Part shown: positions 1 to 9,283 of the stretch, in pieces | Numbering within the stretch: the stretch's first letter is position 1 | Layout of the letters: each line of letters starts with the position of its first letter | Assembly: GCA_013215275.1 (NCBI GenBank) | Contig: JABSRF010000006.1 | Coordinates: forward strand, 1 to 46,711 | Source of the DNA: Oligoflexales bacterium | GTDB taxonomy: Bacteria; Bdellovibrionota_B; Oligoflexia; Oligoflexales; Bog-1112 | Reading direction: 5' to 3' | DNA: 46,711 nt | Notes under the pieces: generated by a model | The model's input: the letters and a program-made list of their open reading frames with translations, nothing else | Databases searched by the model: none | What the model was told of the DNA's origin: nothing | Made by a program: the position numbers and the translations under genes

Positions 1-806
1 TTAATTGTCTGCAGATGTTTCGAAGATAGTTCGTCCATTTCAGCCTTCATAGAGTGCGCAATCACAGGCCAGAACTGTACTAAAATTAACCATCAATGGG
101 TAGGACATTTATTTGGAGTTACCTTATGTTCCAAACAAACGAGAATCCTTCAATCAGGGGCATGGTTCAAATATAGGCTTTAGCTATGACAAAGCAAACG
201 ATACCTATACATGCGAGCAGGGCCATGTTTTGACTCCATATAAAAAGCCAGTTGGCAACACCTATGTTTACAGAATGCTAGGATGTCACTGTAAGAACTG
301 TCCCATAAAGGAAAAATGTCTATCTGGAAAGTGGCAACTCGAAAACCAAATGAAGAAGATTAATCGCAACAAATACGAGGAATACATCAATAAAGCTAAA
401 GAGCACTCCAAGACATCTGAGTTCAAGGCACATGTTCACGAACGATTCTGGAAAATGGAAGGCTTATTCGCTGAAGGTAAAGAGAACCATTGTCTAAAAA
501 GGGCCAAATATAGGGGCATTGATAAAGTTCAAATTCAGGTGAAGATGTCTTCGATTGTTCAAAATATGAAGCGTATTCTGAAACATACCGAAGATAGACT
601 AAAAGGGCCAAAGGCTTCAGAAATGGCAGCAGGCCAGAGGCCTTCTCAGGCCTTTCTGAGGTCGATAGGTTCAATTTTGGCCGATTTATGCTCAGTTATC
701 GCGATATCGGTGGCAAGAATGGATAATCTAAAAAAAATTTTCAATGGCCTCAGATTCTCGGCCAGATTTTACTAAATTCCAAAATTAACGACTTTTTCAA
801 CAGCCC
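1..806 (+). mobile_element. Remnant of an IS (IS1182-like transposase) ending near 806
   Basis: ORF 113-775 resembles the C-terminal part of IS1182-type transposases (YVPNKRE..., CxxCPxxxxC zinc-like cluster, ERFWKMEGLFAEGKENHCLKRAKYRGIDKVQIQ). It is followed by an IS-end-like sequence AATTAACGACTTTTTCAACAGCC ending about 806. The left end lies outside the window. Confidence 0.7.
113..775 (+). pseudogene. Transposase C-terminal fragment (IS1182-like)
   Basis: 220-aa ORF with transposase-like motifs. In-frame stops at 101-103 and 50-52 precede it and no N-terminal half is visible. Confidence 0.65.
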
Positions 807-1271
807 GATATAAAAATTGCTTATGATGGAACCTATCTTTATCATAGTGGAAGTTTAGACGAAGCAAGTAAGCTCCATGTGAAGCAGCCATTCGAGATCT
901 TGGAAAACTTCTACAGCGAGCGTCTAGCGATTCCACTTCCGAAGCTAAGGCAAAACATTGGTCTGGCTTTCCATACTCGAACCCAAGGATTTGATAACCA
1001 GTCTGTTGATTTGTTTGAGCATTTTCTAAGTTTCGGTAAAAACATGGACTTTAGGATTGGAAATGAGGCTCACACGATTCACTTGCTACAATTAGAGCCA
1101 GAATCAATCAATCTGATCACTCAAACTGAGCTGATCCTATCGGTTCCGGATTTTAAGGGGGATGACCGTATTGAAATAGGAAAATTTTTGGTGTTAAGGT
1201 ATATGAACTTTGATATGCTTGAAGGCCTTTGTGGAAAGCAGCTTGTGACCATCGAAAAGGTTGAAGATTAA
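807..1271 (+). pseudogene. 3' remnant of a hypothetical gene interrupted by the IS end
   Basis: Reading frame is open from the IS-like end (DIKIAYDGTYLYHSGSLDEASKLHVKQPFEILENFYSERL...). The only predicted start is an internal GTG at 879. Confidence 0.5.
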
Positions 1272-1303
1272 GGGGCTTTCGTAAGTACGCTGGACTATGT
1301 ATA

Positions 1304-1419
1304 GCCAAACAAATCAGGTTTGCAGAAAAGTCACTCGACTGAAATGGAGAGATCTTAATAATTCCAGGAGATTTCTCGACAAGGCTCGAAATGACATATG
1401 CAAACCTGATTTGTTTGGC
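1304..1419. repeat. Intergenic palindromic element with perfect 21-bp terminal inverted repeats
   Basis: GCCAAACAAATCAGGTTTGCA (1304-1324) is the exact reverse complement of TGCAAACCTGATTTGTTTGGC (1399-1419). The interior contains a second imperfect dyad (GTCACTCGA...GAGAGATCT / AGATTTCTCG...CGAAATGAC). Confidence 0.85.
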
Positions 1420-1461
1420 CATCTTAATGAAGAATAATAAGCAAACGATAAAATCCATTAT

Positions 1462-2070
1462 ATGAGCACTTTAATCTATTACCTCAGACACGCCCAAAGC
1501 AAACCGGATCCAAGCGTTGATACATCCAATTGGCCCTTGAGTGAGTTAGGTTACCAGCAAGCAGAAAAGCTTGCTGATGTTTTATCCATAAGCAAGTTTG
1601 CAAAAATATACTCCAGCCCTTACCGTCGTTGCCTTGAGACGATTGCCCCATATTGTAAAAAGCACTCTCTTACGTATCAGAGTGTGGATGAGCTTAAGGA
1701 AAGGAAGCTCGTTGCCTCTTACAATAGGAAAAACTATCAAGAGGTTCATCGAAAATCATGGATATACTTTAGCTTTGCATTGCCTGGCTGCGAATCTTCA
1801 AAGGATGCTCAAAAGAGAATCATGACAAGCTTGAAGGATATTGCCCGAGAGCATCCAGGGGAAAAAGTTCTTATTTCAGGTCATGGGCAACTTCTTGCGC
1901 TGCTACTCAAGCATATCAACCCAAACTTTGGATTTAGTGATCAACGGCGTCTGTTTAACCCTGATATGAAAGTATTCAAAGTATCTGCAGATCAGATCAC
2001 TGAGAGCCAGGCCCCTTGCGCTTTGCAGTCGGCGGTTAAAGAGATCGCTGTTCCAGCAGTGAAGTTTTAG
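1462..2070 (+). CDS. Histidine phosphatase (phosphoglycerate mutase-like) family protein
   Basis: LRHAQS motif near the N-terminus, YSSPYRRCLET, and SGHGQ near the C-terminus. Confidence 0.85.
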   Translation: MSTLIYYLRHAQSKPDPSVDTSNWPLSELGYQQAEKLADVLSISKFAKIYSSPYRRCLETIAPYCKKHSLTYQSVDELKERKLVASYNRKNYQEVHRKSWIYFSFALPGCESSKDAQKRIMTSLKDIAREHPGEKVLISGHGQLLALLLKHINPNFGFSDQRRLFNPDMKVFKVSADQITESQAPCALQSAVKEIAVPAVKF

Positions 2071-2211
2071 TTTCACAAACTTAACTGAAAGGTTAAAACA
2101 TGCAGTAGTTCGCATGGCTACTTGGCCAGTTGTTTTTTCATGAACTTCACTGCAGCCCCAAATGTGGTATCAAGCGATGGTGGGTGAACAGTTTTAAAGG
2201 GAGATCAGTCT

Positions 2212-3417
2212 ATGGCCCCTTGGACGATGATTGTTGCAACCTTTTTTGCGCAAAGTGTAATGATGAGTTTGCCTCAAGGTAGCTTTTCTTCGGCTTTTAC
2301 ACCAAGTTTCCCATTGAAAGCCCATTTTAAAAAATCTGTTAGTGGCCCCTTAGGAACCATTAATTCCTTGCAAGCAACGCCGCATCATAGTGTTAGCTAC
2401 AACTCTTATCCATTCGACGACCCATCCTCGGTTTTACCACGTCACCCATCAAGCTATGATGAGCTTTATCCCGTTCCTAGTGTTAAGTGCGCCTTGGGTC
2501 ACAATCGATCCTATCAAAGCCCAGCATACGCCTATGGAAAACAGTTTTTGATGGCAGCTGGAGTGTCTGAAGGTGCATACACCGATGAGCAAACCATCAT
2601 TGCTTTCATGGGAACTCGCTATTTTAGCTTCAAAGAAGAGGTTCACTTTGTATTGGAGAATTCATCTCATAAGGCTCCTAAGATAAAGAAGCAGCTAAAA
2701 GGGATGGCCTCTAGGTTTGCAGGCAAAACACCAGCCAAAGAGCAAGTGGAGGTTGTGAAAGAGTATGCGAGTTCAGTGAACTTTTTACGCAAAATGAATA
2801 GTTTGGATGAAGATCAGCGAATCCAAATCCTATTTGGATTGACTTATAAGCTAGTGGTAGATAGCGTCGATCAAGGAGATGCCTACATCAATGTAAAAAA
2901 ATTAAAAGTTTGGATGGCCTTTGCGATGCCTCTATTAGCAAGAACAGACCCAAATATAAAACTACTTAAAATAAGGCTTGGAGACTTTCACCAAAACCCA
3001 GATTGGATCAGTGAGCTTCATCTAAATAGCTTTGCAAAGCATAGTGCCCGGCGAATCTATCGGCACCGAAAATCTCAGACCGTGATCGCAGAAACCCTTG
3101 ATGAGCAAGGTCAGGTCACTGAAACTGAGATGATTGAGAAGCTTCCTAGCGGGGCTTTTAATTTCGTTTCTTATGATGCAAAAACTGAGTTGAGTCCATT
3201 TGGAATGATTCGAAACCATCGCGGTCAAGCTGCTATCAGGCCTACTCCTGACGTTTGTTACGGTTGTCACTATAACTTAAAAACGCGAGAGTTTAACGTG
3301 GTGAGGCCAAGTTTTGCTGACCTTAATCTGAGGGACGCAGACTTTGAAAATGAAGAGCTTTTGCAGCATCGTCGTTCTTTTGCCAAACCTGGTGAGAGGA
3401 TGGTAATACATCAGTAA
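2212..3417 (+). CDS. Exported hypothetical protein with a single CxxCH motif
   Basis: Hydrophobic N-terminus compatible with a signal peptide. C-terminal PTPDVCYGCHYNLKTREFNVVRPSF contains one c-type haem-like CxxCH. Confidence 0.6.
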   Translation: MAPWTMIVATFFAQSVMMSLPQGSFSSAFTPSFPLKAHFKKSVSGPLGTINSLQATPHHSVSYNSYPFDDPSSVLPRHPSSYDELYPVPSVKCALGHNRSYQSPAYAYGKQFLMAAGVSEGAYTDEQTIIAFMGTRYFSFKEEVHFVLENSSHKAPKIKKQLKGMASRFAGKTPAKEQVEVVKEYASSVNFLRKMNSLDEDQRIQILFGLTYKLVVDSVDQGDAYINVKKLKVWMAFAMPLLARTDPNIKLLKIRLGDFHQNPDWISELHLNSFAKHSARRIYRHRKSQTVIAETLDEQGQVTETEMIEKLPSGAFNFVSYDAKTELSPFGMIRNHRGQAAIRPTPDVCYGCHYNLKTREFNVVRPSFADLNLRDADFENEELLQHRRSFAKPGERMVIHQ

Positions 3418-3575
3418 GATTAGGCCCTGAAAAATTCAAACCCCATTATTTAAAGCTTTCCGATCTGATTCCGATGTGAAGGTGTCCCATTCCGCCCTGT
3501 TGGCCAAAAATTTTGGTAAGCTTTTTTCACAGTTGTCGGTATGGTTTTATTGAAAATCTGAATCGGAGAATTAAA

Positions 3576-4835
3576 TTGACTACCTTACCACTTCCGGTTA
3601 ATGAAGAGCAGCGACTTAGGTCATTATATGATCTATTTATCCTTGATACGGATATTGAAACGGAATACCAGCATTTAGTGGAGCTGACAGCTAATATCTT
3701 GGAAACCCCTATTTGCCTGATCAGCTTGATCGATCAGAACCGGCAGTGGTGTAAAGCGAAGCTAGGCGTAGAGATTGAGGAAACGCCCAGGGAGATATCC
3801 TTTTGCACTCATACTATTCTAAAAAATGAGCCAATGATAATTAATGACCTAAACAAAGACAATCGCTTTGCTCAAAACCCGTTCGTGGTCAATGAGCCTA
3901 ATGTAAAATTTTATGCAGGAGTCCCAATCAAATATGAGAAAGACCTAAATTTAGGGACTCTTTGTGTGCTTGATGTTAAAGAAAGGCAACCCTCAGAGCG
4001 TCAGATAGATGGACTTAAAATATTAGCTGAAGCGGTCTCTTCAAACCTTAAGCTTAGATTCGAGCATTTTCAAAATCTTAAAAAAGAAGAAGAGCTTCAG
4101 TTCAATTTTTCAAGGGTCCAAGAGCTATTGCAAGAGAATCGCGATTTGACCTCAATGTTGATTCATGATTTTAAAAATCCACTCTCAGTGATTACCAGCG
4201 CATGTAACATGATCATAGACAAGAACAAAAAGCCTGAAAAATATATTGAAAAAATCTCTAGTTCAGCAGGCAGAATTGGCCAAATGATAGAAAGTTTTTT
4301 GGATACAGAGGATGATGAGCTTCTATCTGATCAACTTAATTTGGTACGTGTCAGCGTCAAGCGTTTCTTGGAAAAGCTAAGACAAAGCTTAAATAGTGAA
4401 GAAAGCCTGCCTATCGAGCTTGGGAAGATTCAATTAGAAGACGTCGTTTTAGATGAAGGCTTGATTAGTAGGGTTTTGGAAAACTTGATTTCTAATGCTA
4501 ATAAATACGCATCGGATAGTGAGAAAATTTACATAGAATGCCTAGATGAGCCACAAAAAAACAGCGTTGTTTTTAATGTTAAGGATCAAGGCCCAGGTAT
4601 TCCCAATAATTTGAAGCAAAAAGTCTTTAAAAAGAATTTCAAATCAGGGGTGGCACAAAAGCCCCAGACTAGCAGCCAAGGTTTAGGGCTTGCATTTTGT
4701 CAGAAAGTTGTTGAAGCCCACAAGGGACTCATTTGGATTGAGGATCATTACCCAAAGGGGTCAAGCCTGTGCTTTCGAATTCAGAAAGACTTAGATTTAT
4801 CAGAAAAAGAAGTGCTTTCAGAAAAAGCCGGGTGA
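3576..4835 (+). CDS. GAF-domain sensor histidine kinase
   Basis: GAF segment (ILETPICLISLIDQNRQWCKAKLG), H-box SMLIHDFKNPLSV, and N/G boxes (ENLISNANKYA, DQGPGIP, GLGLAFCQKVVEAHKG). TTG start at 3576 is preceded by GGAG; the ORF track starts at 3513. Confidence 0.85.
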   Translation: MTTLPLPVNEEQRLRSLYDLFILDTDIETEYQHLVELTANILETPICLISLIDQNRQWCKAKLGVEIEETPREISFCTHTILKNEPMIINDLNKDNRFAQNPFVVNEPNVKFYAGVPIKYEKDLNLGTLCVLDVKERQPSERQIDGLKILAEAVSSNLKLRFEHFQNLKKEEELQFNFSRVQELLQENRDLTSMLIHDFKNPLSVITSACNMIIDKNKKPEKYIEKISSSAGRIGQMIESFLDTEDDELLSDQLNLVRVSVKRFLEKLRQSLNSEESLPIELGKIQLEDVVLDEGLISRVLENLISNANKYASDSEKIYIECLDEPQKNSVVFNVKDQGPGIPNNLKQKVFKKNFKSGVAQKPQTSSQGLGLAFCQKVVEAHKGLIWIEDHYPKGSSLCFRIQKDLDLSEKEVLSEKAG

Positions 4836-4936
4836 GCATCATAGCCTGATCGTCCCCCAGATCACATTTTTTTGTATTCATTTGAGTCCTTTTTAAGCAT
4901 AATATTGAGACATTTCATTCATCAAAGGTCAATGCT

Positions 4937-5317
4937 ATGCCAAAGATACTCGTGGTTGATGACTCTGCCCCTATGCGTGCTAGTATGCGTACTATGCTGG
5001 AAGCAATAGGGCATGAAGTGGTGGAAGCTAGCGATGGGAGTGAGGGCCTAAAAAGACTTCAAGAAAATACTGACTGTAAATTGGCATTTGTAGATGTGAA
5101 TATGCCAGTCATGGATGGCTTGACGATGATTCAAACGGTCATTGTTAATGAGTATGCATACTATCCTGACATCCCCTTTGTTGTCTTGACGACCGAAGAC
5201 AATCCAAGTGCCATTAGCATGGCAAAGGTGGCAGGTGTTAAAGGGTGGTGTATTAAGCCCGTGAAGCAAGATGTGGTTGAAAAACTCATTTCACATATCC
5301 TGCCTAAAGAAGGCTAA
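4937..5317 (+). CDS. CheY-like single-domain response regulator
   Basis: ILVVDDSAPMR, phospho-Asp context FVDVNMPVMDG, VLTTED, IKPVK. Confidence 0.9.
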   Translation: MPKILVVDDSAPMRASMRTMLEAIGHEVVEASDGSEGLKRLQENTDCKLAFVDVNMPVMDGLTMIQTVIVNEYAYYPDIPFVVLTTEDNPSAISMAKVAGVKGWCIKPVKQDVVEKLISHILPKEG

Positions 5318-5346
5318 AGCTTCAGCCCTCTAAGTCCTGGTGAAAG

Positions 5347-5886
5347 TCAGTCTTCGTGTTGCCATTCGCCCTGCCAGTTTTCAATCGGTTTATGAATCTG
5401 AAAAACTTTTTGATTAACAAAGTCTGCGACGGCAAGGGCACGAGCATTGAGCTGAGGGGGCTTATGCTGGGCTAGGGTTTTTGTGGATCCAACAGGTTGA
5501 AAATAAGGGTCGAAACCGAAGCCCCCTTCTCCCTGAGGGCTTACAATAGACCCTTCGATTTGTCCTTGATACAGGTACACCTTCCCACCCTTTTTGTGCC
5601 CAAGGAGGACGGTCCAGGTTGCCTTTTTACCCAAGTGATTTTGCAAGTCCTTTAAGAGCCAGCGAATGTTGATACCCACCTCGGCACCTTCAACCTCTAG
5701 GCTTGTGTCGTCCACGAGGCATAGATCCTGCAGGCAACTTGCTTTATGGGCCATGACACTGATCGGGTCTGCAGCAATCTCTGCGAGGTCGTGATTGCTA
5801 GCTTGTAAGCTGATGCCAAATTGAGCAAAGAGTTGTTGAAACTCTGCTAACTTGCCTTTATTACTGGTGTTTAAAAAAACGTCCAT
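5347..5886 (-). CDS. Non-canonical purine NTP pyrophosphatase (RdgB/HAM1-like)
   Basis: N-terminal FLNTSNKGKLAEFQQLF, FGFDPYFQP, and C-terminal AQHKPPQLNARALAVADF. Confidence 0.8.
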   Translation of the reverse strand: MDVFLNTSNKGKLAEFQQLFAQFGISLQASNHDLAEIAADPISVMAHKASCLQDLCLVDDTSLEVEGAEVGINIRWLLKDLQNHLGKKATWTVLLGHKKGGKVYLYQGQIEGSIVSPQGEGGFGFDPYFQPVGSTKTLAQHKPPQLNARALAVADFVNQKVFQIHKPIENWQGEWQHED

Positions 5887-5895
5887 AGTTCCTTT

Positions 5896-7191
5896 TTAAT
5901 GCTTAAAATTATGAGGAAGCCCTGACCAACACTCTTGGTAGTTCTTCTGCAGTAAATGGGTATCAAGAGCAAATTTCGTTGGCTGCCAAACAAGCTTACT
6001 TTCGAACATAAATGCCAAGGTGTCTTTATAGTGCTCTGGCTTTAAATTTGCTTCGGTGGCATGGGCAAAGGCCTCTTGGTCTGGACCATGAGGAGCCATA
6101 CAGTTGTGGAGGGAGCCTCCACCTGGAACGAATCCTCCTGGCTTAGCATCATAAGCTCCGTAAATTAAGCCCATATACTCACTCATGATATTACGGTGGT
6201 AGTATGGGGGCCTAAAAGTATCTTCTGCAACCATCCAGCGTTCAGGAAAAATCACAAAGTCTATGTTGGCTACCCCTGGGGAGTCAGTCTGTGAAGTTAA
6301 TACTGTAAATATTGACGGGTCTGGGTGGTCAAAGCTGATAGAGCCAATGGTGTTGAATAAGCGCAGATCGTAACGGTAAGGTGCATAGTTGCCATGCCAA
6401 GCAACCACATCGAGGGGGTGATGCTCCTGGTAACTGAGCCACATATGCCCTTGGTAGCGGCAGATGACCTGGAAATCACCGTTTGTATCGTGGTATTCAG
6501 CACTTGGGTACTCAAAGTCACGAGGGTTTGCAAGGCCGTTTGCTCCAATAGGCCCAAGCTCTGGCAACTGGAAAGCTTGGCCATAGTTTTCGAGTAAATA
6601 GCCCCTGGCATGCTTTCCAATAGGGTTAACTTGAATCTTTAGCCCCCTTGGAATGCTCGCAATAAAGCCAGGCTCAAGCTCAAGCCTTCCAAGCTCTGTG
6701 CTAATTGATAGGGCACCATCCTGAGGTACAATAAGCATCTCGGCATCGCAATTATAAAAAAAGCGGTTTTTCATAGGCTTCGTGCATACAAAAAGGTGGA
6801 TCGCTCCTCCAGCAAAAGATTGAGGGCTTCCTATCCCTAACCAACTCACACAACCATCGATAAAATCGAGCTGTTCCTGAGGGATGGGGAGGGGATCCCA
6901 CCGGAGTTGATTGGGAGAGCTTGGTTCGCTGTTTGTAAAAGGAGGCGAAGAAAATAGCTTCATAGGTAGGTGTGAGAACTTACCTTGACTGACAGAAGGC
7001 CGAATACGGTATAACCAGCTTCTGAAGTTTTGGGACCTAGGGCGAGTGAAAGCAGTTCCACTCAATTGTTCAGCATATAGCCCGAGGGGTGGCTTTTGGG
7101 GAGCGTTTTTACCCCTTGGGAGGGCTCCTTCGATGGCCTCTGATTCAAAATAACTTGCAAATCCACTTGCATACTCTGTTCTCGCTGCCAT
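5896..7191 (-). CDS. hmgA: Homogentisate 1,2-dioxygenase
   Basis: YASGFASYFESEAIEGALPRGKNAPQKPPLGLYAEQLSGTAFT... PPYYHRNIMSEYMGLIYGAYDAKPGGFVPGGGSLHNCMAPHGPD are characteristic of the family. Confidence 0.95.
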   Translation of the reverse strand: MAARTEYASGFASYFESEAIEGALPRGKNAPQKPPLGLYAEQLSGTAFTRPRSQNFRSWLYRIRPSVSQGKFSHLPMKLFSSPPFTNSEPSSPNQLRWDPLPIPQEQLDFIDGCVSWLGIGSPQSFAGGAIHLFVCTKPMKNRFFYNCDAEMLIVPQDGALSISTELGRLELEPGFIASIPRGLKIQVNPIGKHARGYLLENYGQAFQLPELGPIGANGLANPRDFEYPSAEYHDTNGDFQVICRYQGHMWLSYQEHHPLDVVAWHGNYAPYRYDLRLFNTIGSISFDHPDPSIFTVLTSQTDSPGVANIDFVIFPERWMVAEDTFRPPYYHRNIMSEYMGLIYGAYDAKPGGFVPGGGSLHNCMAPHGPDQEAFAHATEANLKPEHYKDTLAFMFESKLVWQPTKFALDTHLLQKNYQECWSGLPHNFKH

Positions 7192-7333
7192 AAGGCCTCC
7201 TTATCTCCCTTGAGCCGCAAAATAGCTTCGTTTAGATGCTAGATATTATTGAACTCCAGGAAAGCAAGCAACGCGAAATTATCACTGGTGCTTTACCGAT
7301 AAGTATGGAGAGGATTGACGATGTATTAACAAA

Positions 7334-9271
7334 TTAGCTCGAACGATTTAAGTGCTTGTATAGCTTTTCAGGAACCTCATCCAAAGATATCACCTCGTCA
7401 GCAGCCCCTAGTCTAATGGCCTCTTTAGGCATCCCAAAAACCACGGAGCTATGCTCATCTTGGGCGAAGTTATAGGAACCAGCTTGCTTCATGCTCAGAA
7501 GGCCTTTTGCTCCATCTTTTCCCATTCCGGTAAGGATAATTCCTACACTGTCCTTACCAATGACCTTGGCCATCGATTCAAACAGAACGTCTGCAGATGG
7601 TATATGGCGGTTGACCGGTTCCCCCTCGGTTACATGGGCGACTAGTTGATGATCCTTATTTCTGGCAATTTTTAAATGCTTACCCCCTGGAGCAATATAA
7701 ACATGCCCCCACTCGATTGGAGCTCCATGCTTTGCTTCTGCCACTTCTAGTAAGCAACTTTGGTTGAGACGGTTTGCTAACAGCTGCGAAAAGTAGCTTG
7801 GGATGTGCTGCACAATCAGGATGGGAGGAAATGACTTAGGAAGCCTGCTAAGGACCTTCGCTAAGGCAACGGTACCACCGGTTGAGGTCCCTATGGCAAT
7901 AATTGTTTTTTTTCGACCTTTGATTTCAACATTGTTAATGTGAGACGAGGCAACGCTCATCTTTTGGATCATAGATTTTTTAATTTTGTGAGCGCTGCTA
8001 ATTTTGTCTCGCAAGATTGTCGAAAAATCAGCAAAAGACTTCAGTTCAGGCTTTTGAATGAAGTCGATGGCACCCAGCTCTAAGGACTTAAGTGATAGGA
8101 GGCCATCTTCGTTGTTGGCTGCACTGACCATGATCACGGGTAACTTGCGTTTAGGAATCAGAGTTTCTAAATATTCAATTCCAGATACATTTGGCATATT
8201 GATGTCCAAGGTGATCACGTCTGGCTCGGAGTGAGCCATCAACTTTTCGGCTTCGAGCGGGTCATTAGCGACCCCGAAAACCTTCATCTTTGGATCTTCT
8301 TCTATTGCTTTCACAAGGGTTTTTTGAATGACCTTTGAATCATCTACGATTAACACTGAAATCTTCTTATTGGGATCAGCCACAGGCTCGCTGATGGGAT
8401 TTATCGCTGTACTTCTTATCAAGCTTGGAGCAGCTTGATAAACTGACTGGGATGCTTTGGTTAATCGGTTTTTTGTAACACCTAGGTTTTCGCATAGCCC
8501 ACTAATAATGAATCCGTTATTGCTTAACTGTTTTTTTAACTTGCTAATCACCTTACGTATGGTCTGTTCGTCAAAGTAAATCAAAATATTTCTGACAAAA
8601 ATGTAGTTAAAGCTCATAGGGATCGAAAGGTCAAAGTCGCAGATATTGTGCTTTCGGAATTTAATCTTTGCAGCTAAATCAGGGCTTATACGGTAGAAAC
8701 CGGCATTCCTTCCCGTTCCTCTTAGGAAATACTTTTTGATGAGGTGGCTTGGAACCTCTTGCTCCACCAACTCAGCGTTATAGACACCTGTTGCCCCAGT
8801 TTCTAAAGCCTCTGTATCAATATCACTTGCCAAAATTCTAAAATCAAAACCATTTAGCTTTTCTGAAAGCTCTGCCATACACATTGCCAGTGAGTATGCC
8901 TCTTGTCCCGTTGAGGATGCAACCACCCAAATAGAAACAGGTCCCCGGGGAGGGTTTTTTATTAAGTGGTTCTCGATAAATGTGAAGTGTTCTTTCTCAC
9001 GAAAAAACTCAGTTTTATTGGTCGTTAGGGCATTGACGAAGTGTTCAAGCTCTTCTCCTTTGCGCAGAAGTAGCTCGTAGTATTGGCTCCAGTTCTGTAG
9101 GTTTAGGGCTCTCAGTCTTTTTCCTAGCCTAGCTGAAATAAGGCTATCTTTTGATGCTCCAAGGGTGATACCAGTTCTCTCTTTTAAAACCTTAGATATC
9201 TTGTCAAAGTGATTCTTGTCAATGGGAGGAAGCTCATATGCGCTCCAAGACTTTTTTTTCGCTAAAGACAT
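7334..9271 (-). CDS. Fused CheR methyltransferase - receiver - CheB methylesterase
   Basis: N-terminal CheR (ERTGITLGASKDSLISARLGKRLR, WVVASSTGQEAYSLAM, FNYIFVRNILIYFD), central receiver (SVLIVDDSKVIQKTL, VITLDINMPNVSG), C-terminal CheB (AIGTSTGGTVAL, QHIPSYF, TGMGKDGAKGL). Confidence 0.93.
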   Translation of the reverse strand: MSLAKKKSWSAYELPPIDKNHFDKISKVLKERTGITLGASKDSLISARLGKRLRALNLQNWSQYYELLLRKGEELEHFVNALTTNKTEFFREKEHFTFIENHLIKNPPRGPVSIWVVASSTGQEAYSLAMCMAELSEKLNGFDFRILASDIDTEALETGATGVYNAELVEQEVPSHLIKKYFLRGTGRNAGFYRISPDLAAKIKFRKHNICDFDLSIPMSFNYIFVRNILIYFDEQTIRKVISKLKKQLSNNGFIISGLCENLGVTKNRLTKASQSVYQAAPSLIRSTAINPISEPVADPNKKISVLIVDDSKVIQKTLVKAIEEDPKMKVFGVANDPLEAEKLMAHSEPDVITLDINMPNVSGIEYLETLIPKRKLPVIMVSAANNEDGLLSLKSLELGAIDFIQKPELKSFADFSTILRDKISSAHKIKKSMIQKMSVASSHINNVEIKGRKKTIIAIGTSTGGTVALAKVLSRLPKSFPPILIVQHIPSYFSQLLANRLNQSCLLEVAEAKHGAPIEWGHVYIAPGGKHLKIARNKDHQLVAHVTEGEPVNRHIPSADVLFESMAKVIGKDSVGIILTGMGKDGAKGLLSMKQAGSYNFAQDEHSSVVFGMPKEAIRLGAADEVISLDEVPEKLYKHLNRSS

Positions 9272-9283
9272 GACTCTTCCTTA

